Source: Corallococcus caeni
GTDB taxonomy: Bacteria; Myxococcota; Myxococcia; Myxococcales; Myxococcaceae
Assembly: GCF_036245865.1 (NCBI RefSeq)
Contig: NZ_BTTW01000002.1
Location: forward strand, 1,466,150 to 1,530,149
DNA: 64,000 nt
Direction of reading: 5' to 3'
Positions 37,539 through 46,627 of the stretch are shown piece by piece. The first letter of the stretch is position 1; each line of letters begins with the position of its first letter. The translations under genes and the position numbers were made by a program. The notes below the pieces were generated by a model that saw only the letters and a list, made by a program, of their open reading frames with translations, was not told where the DNA came from and ran no database searches.

Positions 37539-38957
37539 TCAGTCCTCGAAGTCGCTCATCCAGTCCGGCTTCTTGCCGGGCGGGGTGGGCGCCTTCTCCT
37601 GCTGCCTGGAGGCCGGACGGGCGGGCGCGGCCGGAGCCGGGCCGAAGTCCGCCTGCCACGAGGCCTTTGACGCGGGGGGCGCCGGGGCCTGCCTGGGCGC
37701 GGGCTTCGGTTGAAGACTCGTGAGGCGAGGCTTCGCACCGCCCGGCTTGCCGTGCGCGTCGATGAAGTCCTGCATCCAGTCGCTGGAGCGCGCGGGCGGC
37801 GTGGGCATGCGCGGCGGGATGGCCGCGGGCGGCGTGGACGGGCGGGGCACCGTCGCGCGCGTCACCGGTGTGCCCGGCGACAGCGTGCCCGCGAGCACGT
37901 GGGCGCGCAGCGTGCGCTCCGTCTCCGTGGGCCAGCCGGGAATCAGTGGAAGGACGCGGCGCGCGAGCTCCAGGAACTCCGGCGGAGGCGCCTCGCGGGG
38001 CACGCGCACGGCCTCGTCCTGGAGCCAGCCGGCGAGCTTCCCCACCAGCCCGCCCTTCGTGGGGCGCGGCGTGGCGAGGTCGCCCTTCACCTCGTAGCCG
38101 CGCAGCTCCAGGTCCGCGATGGCCATGGCGCGGCTCGCGGCGGGCAGGTCCAGCGCGGCCAGCTCCTTCGGACCGTGGTGCGCGCGGGCGTCCTCCTGCA
38201 ACTGGGTGAGCACCGCGTGCAGCACGCTCGCGACCTGCGCGCCATTGGCCGCGTGGTGGGCTTGCAGCTCCGCGGGCACCGCCGGATACGTGAGCACGAG
38301 CCCGCGGCCCTGCGCGAGCTGATCCGCGCGGTCGCCGGGCAAGAGCGCGTGGTACGCGCGGGGCACGTCGCGGCTCTCCGTGTCCTTCACGTAGTGGAAG
38401 GCGTCCTGCGCGCCGTGCGCGAAGCCCGCGAGCACGTCGCCGCGGGTCACCGTGAGCTGCCCGTTCACGCGCGTGACGGCGTTGCCCGGCCACGGGCCCG
38501 TGAGCGTGCCGTAGAGGTAGACGGGGTCGTTGAAGCCCTCCGCGTCGGCGGGGTGCTCCACCAGCTCCGGGGAGAAGAAGAACAGCTCCGCCGCGGCCAG
38601 GCGGCGCGGAGGACGGCCGGCGGCGACCTCGTGGTGCGCGAGCTGCGCCTGCACGGACGCGGGCAGCCGCGCGCGCTCGCTGCCGGGGATGAGCTGGAGC
38701 TGGCCCACGACGTCGGTGCAGACGAACCACTCGGGCTCGCCGAGGAACGCGGGCTCCAGGCGGAACGCGTCCAGGACGTGGACGACCTCCGAGGCATCGC
38801 ACGGCACGGCTTCGACCGGGCTGGCGGCGTGGGGGACGAAGTAGCGGGGTGTGCTCACGGAGGCCGCGACAGGCTGGCGCAAGCCGCCAGGGCAATCAAG
38901 TGGCGGGGCGGCGTCCCCGGATCCGCGCAGCGGCGTCGAGTCCATCGTTCGTTCCAC
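37539..38957 (-). CDS. Hypothetical protein with three C-terminal W-x-x-D-F motifs
   Basis: 472 residues, no signal peptide. The first 330 residues look folded (for example AAAELFFFSPELVEHP, YLYGTLTGPWPGNAV, YHALLPGDRADQLAQG). From about 340 the chain is Pro/Ala-rich and disordered, with three similar short motifs: DWMQDF (Trp394), SWQADF (Trp434) and DWMSDF (Trp466), the last at the very C-terminus. Repeated short aromatic motifs in a disordered tail usually dock a partner protein. The gene starts the cluster with the two VWA proteins and the metal ATPase, 65 bp upstream of the first. A GTG at 38957 or an ATG at 38945 could be the start. Confidence 0.7.
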   Translation of the reverse strand: MERTMDSTPLRGSGDAAPPLDCPGGLRQPVAASVSTPRYFVPHAASPVEAVPCDASEVVHVLDAFRLEPAFLGEPEWFVCTDVVGQLQLIPGSERARLPASVQAQLAHHEVAAGRPPRRLAAAELFFFSPELVEHPADAEGFNDPVYLYGTLTGPWPGNAVTRVNGQLTVTRGDVLAGFAHGAQDAFHYVKDTESRDVPRAYHALLPGDRADQLAQGRGLVLTYPAVPAELQAHHAANGAQVASVLHAVLTQLQEDARAHHGPKELAALDLPAASRAMAIADLELRGYEVKGDLATPRPTKGGLVGKLAGWLQDEAVRVPREAPPPEFLELARRVLPLIPGWPTETERTLRAHVLAGTLSPGTPVTRATVPRPSTPPAAIPPRMPTPPARSSDWMQDFIDAHGKPGGAKPRLTSLQPKPAPRQAPAPPASKASWQADFGPAPAAPARPASRQQEKAPTPPGKKPDWMSDFED

Positions 38958-38999
38958 GCCCCTTAAGGGGGCCGGGCGTGGAGCGAAAGGGGCCGGGCC

Positions 39000-39371
39000 T
39001 CAGGCGGGCTCGATGAAGTTGAGCCGGTAGCCGTCCGGGTCCGTGACGACGATTTCGCGGGTGTACCAGGGCTGCGTGGCCGGCCCTTCCACCGGCGCCC
39101 CCAGCGCCGCCGCCTTCGCGGCCACCGCGTCCACGCCGTCCGAGCCCGCGCGGAAGCCCACGAGCACGCCCATGCCCTTTCGTCCCTCCAGTTTCAGGCT
39201 TGAAGGGTGGCTCACGAGGTACACGTCCGACTCGCCGCCCCACTGGAGGCGGAGGATGGGAGGTTCCGACGCGATGCGTTCGAAGCCGAGGCCCTCATAG
39301 AAGCGCACGGAGGCCTGGGCATCCGTCACCAGCAGCTTCACGAACGACCGCATTGTCTGGGGCTTGTCCAT
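39000..39371 (-). CDS. VOC-superfamily (glyoxalase-like) protein
   Basis: 123 residues, a single glyoxalase/bleomycin-resistance unit. The opening FVKLLVTDAQASVRFYEGLGF and the closing TREIVVTDPDGYRLNFIEP are family signatures. The terminal Glu of NFIEP is the usual metal ligand. VOC proteins include isomerases, dioxygenases and drug-binding proteins; the substrate cannot be told. The ATG at 39371 fits the length of the family. Confidence 0.88.
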   Translation of the reverse strand: MDKPQTMRSFVKLLVTDAQASVRFYEGLGFERIASEPPILRLQWGGESDVYLVSHPSSLKLEGRKGMGVLVGFRAGSDGVDAVAAKAAALGAPVEGPATQPWYTREIVVTDPDGYRLNFIEPA

Positions 39372-39507
39372 GGGCGCGGCAGTCTGCCCGGAGCGCTGGA
39401 GGGGCGCCACGCTCGCGTGGGGGCCATTATCGGGCCCGGGACGGAATGACCTATCATCGGGCCCGGATCGGGCTGGGGCCGGCCCGAAGCGCAAGGGGGA
39501 CGGTCTC

Positions 39508-40134
39508 ATGGGTGACGTGACACGGACGCGACAGGCCCCTGGCACCGTGGCCTATGACGACGTCAACGAGCTCATCGCCACCGCCACGCGCCTGATGCAG
39601 AAGGACGCCGCGCCGGACACGCTCACCCCGGACGATCTGCGGCGCATCGGCGAGGAGCTGGACATCCCCGCGCGCTACGTGGACCAGGCCCTGGACGCGC
39701 TGGCCCGCCGTCGCGAGGAGCAGGTCCGCGAGGCCCAGGCCCGCGAACGGCTGTCACGTCAGCGCCGCACGAGGCTCCGGCAGGGGGCGTGGGTGGGCGT
39801 GGCGCTCGCGGGCGTGCTGGCCGTGTCGGGGCTCGTCGTGCGCAACGGCCTCACCGCGACCTTGGCGGACGTGGCGCAGAAGCGGGCCCAGGTGCGCAAC
39901 GTGCTGGAGCGCCGCGAGTCCCTGCGCGCGCGAGTGGATCAGCTCACGCCAGGCCTGAACCGCGACGCGGAGCTGGCGGGCGCGGACAACCGCGTGGCGG
40001 TGGAGCAGCGCCGCTACGACGAACGCGCCGCGGCCTACAACGCCTCCGCGGCCTCCTTTCCCACGAGCTGGGTGGTGCGCCTGAGCGGCTTGCCCCCGGT
40101 GCTTCCGCTGTCCTCGGAGGTCTCCCCATGGTGA
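39508..40134 (+). CDS. Membrane-anchored coiled-coil protein upstream of a TPM protein
   Basis: 208 residues from the ATG with AAGGGGG upstream. Residues 15-85 are helical and charged (a small domain with LTPDDLRRIGEELDIP). A membrane helix follows near 95-111 (VGVALAGVLAVSGLVV), and residues 115-185 are a predicted coiled coil with the phrase AYNASAASFPTSWVVRLSG. That phrase resembles the C-terminus of LemA proteins (YN...FP). LemA and TPM proteins are commonly encoded together. Its last codons overlap the next start (ATGGTGA), so the two are translated together. Confidence 0.7.
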   Translation: MGDVTRTRQAPGTVAYDDVNELIATATRLMQKDAAPDTLTPDDLRRIGEELDIPARYVDQALDALARRREEQVREAQARERLSRQRRTRLRQGAWVGVALAGVLAVSGLVVRNGLTATLADVAQKRAQVRNVLERRESLRARVDQLTPGLNRDAELAGADNRVAVEQRRYDERAAAYNASAASFPTSWVVRLSGLPPVLPLSSEVSPW

Positions 40135-41279
40135 AGGCCGTCCTGCTGACGTTGCTGGTTCCCATGCTGGTCCTGGCCGCCGTTCCCTCCATCACGCGGC
40201 CGGTGATGGATCCACAGGGGATGTTGACGCCTCAGGAGACGGAAGTCGTCTCCCGCGCCCTGGTGGACCTGCGCGCCCAGAAGCAGGTGCAGATGGCGGT
40301 GCTGCTGGTGGACACCACCGACGGTCAGCCCATCGAGGACTACGCGGAGGCGGTCTTCCGCGAATGGAAGGGCGGGGAGGCGGGCCGGGACAACGGCCTC
40401 CTGCTCGTCATCGCGCGCGGAGACCGGCGCTCACGATTGGAGGTGGGCTACGGGCTGGAGTCGTCGCTGACGGATGGCGAGGCCACCGACCTGCTGCACG
40501 CGCAGGGCCCGCTGCTGCGCGAGGGACGGTTCGAACCCGCGCTGCTCGCCATCATCGCGGGCGTGCGTGAGCAGGTGTCCCCGGAGAACCTCCCGAGCCC
40601 CGGCGCCGCGAGTACGTCCTGGACGCGGTTCGAGTCGCGCATGTTCCTCCTGGCCCTGTTCGTGACGGCGTACGTGGTGGCGCGGCTGCTGCTCCAGCTC
40701 CAGGTCTCGGGTCTCCGGGACGCGAAGAACTCCGTGCTGGCGGCGATGGTGGTGGCGCTGCCATCGGCCGCGCTCGTCTCAATCGGCTGGTCCGGCCCCC
40801 ACTCTCCGGTGTTCATCCTCGTCGCGTATGGCGCGCTGGTGGGCCTGTTCTTCTGCGGGTGGAGCCTGCTCCAGCGGAAGCAGACCCTGTGGGGCCTGCT
40901 GCTGCTCATCCTCCCCATGTGGAGCGCGCTGGTCGGCCCGCTCCGGTCCCATGAGCCCCTTCTCGAGCTGTCGGACTTCTTCCGGTGGATCGTGTTGGGC
41001 TCCCTCCTCTCGGTCCCCGCCTCCATCCCGGTCCTGTTCGTCGGGCTGATAATCTACCGGGTGCTCCGGAACCAACGTCCCCTGGTGGACTGGGGCTCCT
41101 CTGGCTCGGGCGGGAGCTCCTCGTCGTCGGATTGGACCGTCAGCGCCTCGTCGTCGAGCTACGACTCATCGAGCTCCAGTTGGTCGTCTTCCTCCAGCAG
41201 TGATTCCTCCAGCTCCTCGTCGGACTGGGGTGGCGGTGGCGGGTCGTCCGGCGGCGGTGGCGGCAGCGACTCCTGGTAG
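40128..41279 (+). CDS. TPM-domain membrane protein with Ser-rich tail
   Basis: 383 residues. A signal peptide (1-18) is followed by a TPM domain (about 25-145) with PVMDPQGMLTPQETEVV, DYAEAVFREWKGGEAGRDNG and RLEVGYGLE, all typical. Four or so membrane helices lie between 170 and 315. The last 60 residues are almost only Ser, Gly, Asp and Trp, ending in a Gly-rich run. TPM proteins are thought to act in membrane or photosystem protein quality control; in bacteria the role is open. GGAGG lies 7 bases upstream of the start. It forms a two-gene unit with the LemA-like gene. Confidence 0.85.
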   Translation: MVKAVLLTLLVPMLVLAAVPSITRPVMDPQGMLTPQETEVVSRALVDLRAQKQVQMAVLLVDTTDGQPIEDYAEAVFREWKGGEAGRDNGLLLVIARGDRRSRLEVGYGLESSLTDGEATDLLHAQGPLLREGRFEPALLAIIAGVREQVSPENLPSPGAASTSWTRFESRMFLLALFVTAYVVARLLLQLQVSGLRDAKNSVLAAMVVALPSAALVSIGWSGPHSPVFILVAYGALVGLFFCGWSLLQRKQTLWGLLLLILPMWSALVGPLRSHEPLLELSDFFRWIVLGSLLSVPASIPVLFVGLIIYRVLRNQRPLVDWGSSGSGGSSSSSDWTVSASSSSYDSSSSSWSSSSSSDSSSSSSDWGGGGGSSGGGGGSDSW

Positions 41280-41398
41280 CCACCCACCGGCTGTCTGGTC
41301 GCCTGCCCTCCGCGCGGGCGGCGTTCCGCACCTGACATCCCGGCGCCCGTCTCCGGGAGCCCTTCGCTTGCCTGGGGGGCACTCCCTACCTTGGGGAC

Positions 41399-42586
41399 AT
41401 GAAGGCTTCGCGCAAGGGCGTTCCCGTCTACGTGCCGCCCCGGACGGTGTGGTCGGTCGGGGCCCAGGTGGTGTTGCTCGTGCTGCTGGGCACGGCCCTC
41501 CAACGGCTTGGGCCCGTGCTCACGCTGCTGGCCGTGGCGCTGCTGCTGGGGCTCGCGGCGGAGCCCGTCGTGCGGCGCTTGCAGTCCTGGGGGCTGCGCC
41601 GCGGATTGGGCGTGGCGCTCATCGCGCTGACCCTGCTGGGCATCATCGGGCTGCTCATCCTCACGCTGGTGCCGCTGCTGGTGGAGCAGCTCCAGCATCT
41701 GGTGCAGGCGGCGCCGGGCTTCCTCACGGAGCTGACGCAGGCGCCCTGGGTGCGGAAGCTGGATGAGCACTTCGGCGTGCTGTCGCACCCGCAGGACGCC
41801 TTCAACATGGAGCCCGGCGTGCTGGCCAAGCCGCTCATCACCGTGCTGTCGTCCACGGTGGAGTTGATGGGCGCGGGCATCACCGTGCTGGCGCTGGCCG
41901 TGTTCGGCCTGCTCTTCGGCCAGGACCTCTACGCGAGCATCCTGGGCTGGGTGCGCCCCCGCAGCCGGGCTCGCGTGCGCCGCGTGGTGGGCCGGATGCG
42001 CGAGGCGGTGGGCAACTACCTCGTCGGCACGCTGCTCATCGTCAGCGTGGGCGGTGCCTTCACGGCCATCATGTCCCTGGCGCTGGGCGTGCCGTACTTC
42101 CTGCCGCTCGGCCTGGTGGCGATGGTGCTGGGGCTCATCCCGTACATCGGCAGCGTCATCACCGCGCTGCTGGTGACGGTCACGACGCTGGCGTCGGTGG
42201 GGTCGAAGCGCGCGATCATCGCGCTGGCGGTGTTCATGGTCTACCAGCAGCTCGAGTCCCACCTGCTGAGCCCGCTGGTGCAGCGGCGGGCCATCAAGAT
42301 GAACCCGTTGCTCATCTCCCTGGTGGCGCTGGTGGGCGGCACCGTCGCGGGGCTCCTGGGCGTCATCCTCGCGGTGCCGGCGGCGGCGGCGGGGCAGGTG
42401 TTGCTCACGGAGGTGCAGCGCGAGCGGCGCAAGATGTGGCGGCGCGAGCATCGCCTCGCGAAGGCCCTGCCTTCGGGCCTGGGGAACGTGGACGAGGCAC
42501 TGTTGGCGGGTCCACTCGCGACGCCGGGGAATGAAGCGCGGCGTGCGCCCCCGTCGGACTCCGGGCATCCTGGGACGCCGCACTGA
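41399..42586 (+). CDS. AI-2E-family membrane transporter
   Basis: 395 residues. About eight membrane helices run through the protein, starting [18 protein letters not shown] near residue 22. The family phrases [20 protein letters not shown] near 220-240 and [18 protein letters not shown] near 282-299 identify it. Members export small molecules or act in Na/H exchange; the AI-2 label reflects only one member. The C-terminal 50 residues are a basic, Pro-rich cytoplasmic tail. It precedes rpiA by 25 bp. Confidence 0.92.
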   Translation: MKASRKGVPVYVPPRTVWSVGAQVVLLVLLGTALQRLGPVLTLLAVALLLGLAAEPVVRRLQSWGLRRGLGVALIALTLLGIIGLLILTLVPLLVEQLQHLVQAAPGFLTELTQAPWVRKLDEHFGVLSHPQDAFNMEPGVLAKPLITVLSSTVELMGAGITVLALAVFGLLFGQDLYASILGWVRPRSRARVRRVVGRMREAVGNYLVGTLLIVSVGGAFTAIMSLALGVPYFLPLGLVAMVLGLIPYIGSVITALLVTVTTLASVGSKRAIIALAVFMVYQQLESHLLSPLVQRRAIKMNPLLISLVALVGGTVAGLLGVILAVPAAAAGQVLLTEVQRERRKMWRREHRLAKALPSGLGNVDEALLAGPLATPGNEARRAPPSDSGHPGTPH

Positions 42587-42611
42587 GCAGGACCCCTTCC
42601 ACGAGCCCCTC

Positions 42612-43319
42612 ATGACTTCCGACGAGAGTGTTTCGGCTTCCTTCAAGCGCGCCGCGGCGGAGCGCGCGGTGGACTTCATCCAGCCGGGCATGGTGGTGGG
42701 GCTGGGCACGGGCAGCACGGCCGCGTACGCGGTGCGGCGGCTGGGCGCGCTGCTCTCCGCTGGGACACTGAAGGACGTGGTGGGCGTGCCCACGTCGCGC
42801 GCGACCGAGGCCCTGGCCGCGTCGCTGGGTGTGCCGCTCACCACGCTGGACGTGCACCCGGTGGTGGATCTCACCATCGACGGCGCGGACGAGGTGTCGC
42901 CGGACCTGTCGCTCATCAAGGGCGGCGGCGGGGCGCTCCTGCGCGAGAAGGTGGTGGCGCAGGCCAGCCGCCGGGAGATCATCGTGGTGGACGCGCCCAA
43001 GCTGTCGCCCCGGCTGGGCACGAAGTGGCCGGTGCCGGTGGAGGTGCTGCCCTTCGGCTGGCGTTCGCAGGCGCTGTTCCTGGAGTCGCTGGGCGCGCGC
43101 GTGGTGCCGAGGCTGGCGCTGGACGGAGCGCCGTACCACACGGATCAGGGCAACGTGGTGCTGGACTGTGACTTCGGTCCCATCGCTGACCCGGCGGCGC
43201 TGGCCGTGAAGCTGGAGTCCCGCGCCGGGGTGATGGCGCACGGCCTGTTCCTGAACCTGGCCACCGACCTGGTGGTGGCCGGACCCGAAGGCATCACCCA
43301 CCGCGTCCGGGGCGCGTGA
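42612..43319 (+). CDS. rpiA: Ribose-5-phosphate isomerase A
   Basis: 235 residues. Signatures are GLGTGSTA (residues 32-39), [27 protein letters not shown] (about 85-110), where the second Asp of IDGADE is catalytic and Lys in IKGGGG binds phosphate, and [10 protein letters not shown]. It interconverts ribose-5-phosphate and ribulose-5-phosphate in the pentose phosphate pathway. The start ATG at 42612 agrees with family length; the frame is open further upstream. Its last 26 bases overlap the end of the convergent nucleotidyltransferase gene. Confidence 0.96.
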   Translation: MTSDESVSASFKRAAAERAVDFIQPGMVVGLGTGSTAAYAVRRLGALLSAGTLKDVVGVPTSRATEALAASLGVPLTTLDVHPVVDLTIDGADEVSPDLSLIKGGGGALLREKVVAQASRREIIVVDAPKLSPRLGTKWPVPVEVLPFGWRSQALFLESLGARVVPRLALDGAPYHTDQGNVVLDCDFGPIADPAALAVKLESRAGVMAHGLFLNLATDLVVAGPEGITHRVRGA

Positions 43320-43881
43320 GGCGCAGGGCGTCCTCGGCGGTGTCCACGTCCTCCTCGCCGCCGGGCAGCGCAACCTCCACGACGCGCGACGGGTCCCGGG
43401 CAATGAGCCCGCGAGCGCCGCCCGTGGGAGGGAGGGCCTCCAGTTCGGGGAAGAGGGCGCGGGAGAAGAGGGCAGGGACGCCCCGGGTGCCCGCGTAGGC
43501 GGAGGCGACGATGGGCGCGTGCGTACGCTCGAACGTGGAGATGAGCGAGCGCAGGTGGGCCGCGTCCACGCGGAGCTGGTCGCAGAGCATCAGGACGGCG
43601 CCGTCCACGTCCGGGGGCAGCGCCCGCAGGCCCACGCGCAGGGACGAGCCCTGACCCAGCGCCCACTCCGGATTGTCCACGCACCGCACGGTGAGCCCGT
43701 CCAGCTCCGAGGCGACGTCGTCACGCCGCGCACCGAGCACGACGACCACCACCGGACTCGCGTCCAGGGCGTTCCGTGCCGCGCGCCGCACCAGCGACGT
43801 GCCCTCATGGCGAAGCAGTTGCTTGGGCTGCCCCAGCCGCGAAGAACCACCCGCGGCGAGCACCACCACGGCCACGGTCAT
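43294..43881 (-). CDS. MocA/MobA-like molybdopterin cytidylyltransferase family protein
   Basis: 195 residues. The NTP-binding loop [16 protein letters not shown] (residues 8-23) is diagnostic. MLCDQLRVD near 97-105 supplies the metal-binding Asp, and PALFSR and [11 protein letters not shown] follow as in MocA. MocA attaches CMP to molybdopterin for xanthine-dehydrogenase-type enzymes. It lies 37 bp downstream of an XdhC gene on the same strand, the usual partnership for maturing such enzymes. The Mo enzyme itself is not in the window. Confidence 0.88.
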   Translation of the reverse strand: MTVAVVVLAAGGSSRLGQPKQLLRHEGTSLVRRAARNALDASPVVVVVLGARRDDVASELDGLTVRCVDNPEWALGQGSSLRVGLRALPPDVDGAVLMLCDQLRVDAAHLRSLISTFERTHAPIVASAYAGTRGVPALFSRALFPELEALPPTGGARGLIARDPSRVVEVALPGGEEDVDTAEDALRLTRPGRGG

Positions 43882-43918
43882 GCGCGCCTCCGCGGGCGAA
43901 CCGGCGCAGCGCAGGCCG

Positions 43919-45031
43919 TCACGCCGACCTGCGCTCCGGCGCCGCCGCATCCGCGTGGATGGGGGCTTGCCGCTCGCGCAGCCTGCCCCCGTCGCGTCCG
44001 GCGAGCACCGCCTGCACCTCCGCGATGATGGACAGCGCGATCTCATCCGCGCCCTCCGCGCCCAGGTCCAACCCCATGGGCGCGTGCAGCTTCTCCAGCT
44101 GCGCCGCCGTGGGCGTGCGCGTCAGCTCCCGCAGGATGCGGTCCGTCCTCGCACGGGGCCCGAGCACCCCCAGGTAGCGCACCGGCAGCGACACCAGCCG
44201 CTCCAGCAACTCCCGGTCCTGCGGCAGGCTGTGCGTCATCACCAGCACCACGCTGCGCTCGGACAGTGGCACCTTCTCCAGCACCTCGCTGGCCCGGGAC
44301 GCGACGTGCGCCTGGGCCTGCGGGAACCTGCGGCGCAGCAGCTCCACCGGCCGGTCCGCCACCACCGTGAGGTGCCAGCCCAGTCCCTGCGCGCGCGCCA
44401 CCACGGGCGCGACGTCGAAGCCGCTGCCGAACACCACCACCTGGGGCGCCGGCTCCACCACCTCCACCAGCACCTCCGCGCCTCCGCACGCGCCGCTCCA
44501 GGGCACGCCGCGCACCAGCGCTTCCGTCGCCGCCGCGCGCACCGGTTCGACCAGCGCGCCCGTGAGATTCCCCGCCGACACGCCGTCCTCGCGCAGCATC
44601 AGCCGCAGGCCCACCGCGTCCGCGGGCCCCCGGTACACCGTGGCCACCACCGCGCGCAGTGACTGCTTGCGCGCCTCGGCCGCGAAGGTGAGCGCGTCAC
44701 CGGAGCCCGGCTCCCAGCGCTCCAGCAGGATGTCCACCACGCCGTTGCACCCGAGCGCGAACGACAGGCCGCCTTCGTCCTCCGCGGTGTCGCCGGTGGT
44801 GTCGTAGCGCAGCACGCGCGGCCCCTCCGACGTCCAGAAGAAGGCCTTGCGCACGAGGTCGCCCTCCAGACACCCGCCGCTCACCCCGCCCGCGAGCCAT
44901 CCATCCGCGCCCATCAGCATGCGAGCACCCGGGCGCCGGTAGGACGAACCGGACACCGCCACCACCGTCGCCAGCACCACCGGACCGGAGGCGCGCCCGC
45001 AGGCCCGCAGGAGGTCATCGAGTTCCTTCAT
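43919..45031 (-). CDS. XdhC/CoxI-family protein
   Basis: 370 residues. The N-terminal XdhC_CoxI domain has ATVVAVSGSSYRRPGARM and GGVSGGCLEGDL. The C-terminal Rossmann domain starts VVVFGSGFDVAPVV, where GxGxxA-type residues bind a nucleotide, and ends LGVLGPRARTDRI. XdhC binds the molybdenum cofactor, promotes its sulfuration and hands it to xanthine dehydrogenase. The start ATG at 45031 gives the family length. It is the first gene of a pair with the MocA-like gene. Confidence 0.9.
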   Translation of the reverse strand: MKELDDLLRACGRASGPVVLATVVAVSGSSYRRPGARMLMGADGWLAGGVSGGCLEGDLVRKAFFWTSEGPRVLRYDTTGDTAEDEGGLSFALGCNGVVDILLERWEPGSGDALTFAAEARKQSLRAVVATVYRGPADAVGLRLMLREDGVSAGNLTGALVEPVRAAATEALVRGVPWSGACGGAEVLVEVVEPAPQVVVFGSGFDVAPVVARAQGLGWHLTVVADRPVELLRRRFPQAQAHVASRASEVLEKVPLSERSVVLVMTHSLPQDRELLERLVSLPVRYLGVLGPRARTDRILRELTRTPTAAQLEKLHAPMGLDLGAEGADEIALSIIAEVQAVLAGRDGGRLRERQAPIHADAAAPERRSA

Positions 45032-45214
45032 CGCCCGTCCATCTAACCACCCGCGCCTCGTGACCGGGGCGAATCCACACGGGCCGGATGTGCACCGTCC
45101 GACGCCCTCATTCATGCCCACCGCACGCAGGGCAGCCATCCAGCCGGCCGCCCGTCCCCTGCATGACGCTGGCGGACGTGGCCTGTCGCCACGAACTTGA
45201 GCGGAGGACTTCTG

Positions 45215-45415
45215 ATGGAGGCTCGGTGGAATCAACAGCGCGACGGCATGACGCCCGACATCGCTTCCCCTTCGCTCATGTCACCCCGCGGGCCGGGCGC
45301 CCCAGCAAGGAGAGGGCGTCATGAAGATGCCCGAAGTGCTGGAGCATCTGCCCGCAGTGGGACACCTGCTCGGCCGCAAGCCGGGCGGGCAGGAGGACAT
45401 CTTGCCCAGACGTGA
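45215..45415 (+). CDS. Possible small leader ORF before the EEP gene
   Basis: A 66-codon frame with GGAGG 8 bases upstream of its ATG; it overlaps the start of the next gene by 95 bases in another frame. The peptide is Arg/Gly/Pro-rich with no recognisable domain, and such frames arise by chance at this base composition. The good ribosome binding site is the only support. Confidence 0.2.
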   Translation: MEARWNQQRDGMTPDIASPSLMSPRGPGAPARRGRHEDARSAGASARSGTPARPQAGRAGGHLAQT

Positions 45416-46592
45416 CCCCACCCTCACCCTGCCGGATTTTCATGCCGTGCCGCTGCCCGCCAGCGAGCGCCGGCTGGGAGACGGCCGCACCTTCATCGTG
45501 CACCACCCGTCGCCGCGCGCCCCCCGGGGACCGGGCCTCACGGTGATGAGCTACAACATCCTCATGGGCGGCGAGCGCCAGGAGGCGCTGCTGGAGTACT
45601 TCACCCAATTGGAGGCCCAGGACCGCATGCCGGACGTCATCGGCCTGCAGGAGGCGGGCGTCCCCATGGCGGTGCTGCTCGCGTCCCGCTTCGGCTTCCA
45701 CCTGGCCTACCAGGGCAGCGACGGCGACGACGGCACGCGGCTGGTGAACGGCAAGGCGTGGCTCAGCCGCCATCCCATCGTGGACGCCGCGCACTTCACC
45801 TACGTCCTCACCGACGCCGAGCGCAATGAAGCCATCGCGCGCCAGGGCTACGCGGGCGAGCTGGTGGAGGACCGCGGCGTGCTCTGGTTGAAGCTGGAGG
45901 TGGAGGGCCACCCGCTCTACCTCTACAACCTGCACCACGCGCTGGGAGACCCGGCCATCAACGCGCTCAACCTGCGCCAGCTCAACGCGCTCCTGCACCG
46001 GCGCGAGGGCGTCCCCGCCGTCGTGCTGGGCGACTTCAACGCCAACACCGCCATCAAGCGCGGCGGCTCGTGGCTGGTGGCGCACCTGCTGCACCCGAAG
46101 CAGGACAACGACACGGACACCATCGAGGAGTTCCGGCTCCGCTACGGCGACGACATGCACAACGTCACCGTGGGCGACCGCGGCGTGGGCAACATCGCGG
46201 ATCCGCGCCTGCGCCACGAACTGCACGTGCTGGAGCAGGACCTGCCGGAGACGGTGTGTCACGCGGCGACGGTGCGCGTGCGGCTGGCGGACCACTCGCT
46301 GACGACGCCGCACCACGCCCGCACGGAGCTGAGCTCCGGCCAGATTCCCAAGCACAGCCCCGCGTGGTGGCGGCTGCAGGACATCGCGGACTGCGCCACG
46401 CTCACCTCGCACCCGGACAGCCACGGCGTGGTGCACGCCACGGGCAAGCGCTTCGACAACTTCTACGCGACGCGCACGCTGGTCCCCGTCCTCTTCGAGG
46501 TGGACCGCTCCACCGAGTCCTCGGACCACCAGCCGGTGGTGGCCCACTACCGCTTCGCCGACGGACTGGCCAAGGCCCCGCCGCACCACTGA
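45321..46592 (+). CDS. Endonuclease/exonuclease/phosphatase (EEP) superfamily protein
   Basis: 423 residues from the ATG with AAGGAGAG upstream. Core EEP motifs are VMSYNILMGG (Asn), PDVIGLQEAG (metal-binding Glu), NLHHALGD and VVLGDFNANT, and SSDHQPVVAHYRF at the C-terminus (catalytic Asp-His). The family hydrolyses phosphodiesters or phosphoester bonds in nucleic acids, inositol phosphates or lipids. The substrate is not determined. There is no signal peptide. It ends 17 bp from the convergent reductase gene. Confidence 0.88.
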   Translation: MKMPEVLEHLPAVGHLLGRKPGGQEDILPRRDPTLTLPDFHAVPLPASERRLGDGRTFIVHHPSPRAPRGPGLTVMSYNILMGGERQEALLEYFTQLEAQDRMPDVIGLQEAGVPMAVLLASRFGFHLAYQGSDGDDGTRLVNGKAWLSRHPIVDAAHFTYVLTDAERNEAIARQGYAGELVEDRGVLWLKLEVEGHPLYLYNLHHALGDPAINALNLRQLNALLHRREGVPAVVLGDFNANTAIKRGGSWLVAHLLHPKQDNDTDTIEEFRLRYGDDMHNVTVGDRGVGNIADPRLRHELHVLEQDLPETVCHAATVRVRLADHSLTTPHHARTELSSGQIPKHSPAWWRLQDIADCATLTSHPDSHGVVHATGKRFDNFYATRTLVPVLFEVDRSTESSDHQPVVAHYRFADGLAKAPPHH

Positions 46593-46598
46593 CCTGCC

Positions 46599-46627
46599 GC
46601 GGCCACCGCTCAAGCGGCGATGGCCGC
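46599..46627. terminator. Bidirectional hairpin between convergent genes
   Basis: GCGGCCA (46599-46605) and TGGCCGC (46621-46627), continued by CCGCT and AGCGG, form a stem with a 3-base bulge. It overlaps the last codons of the A-T-R gene and lies just after the EEP stop, so it could end transcription in both directions. There is no T run. Confidence 0.4.
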
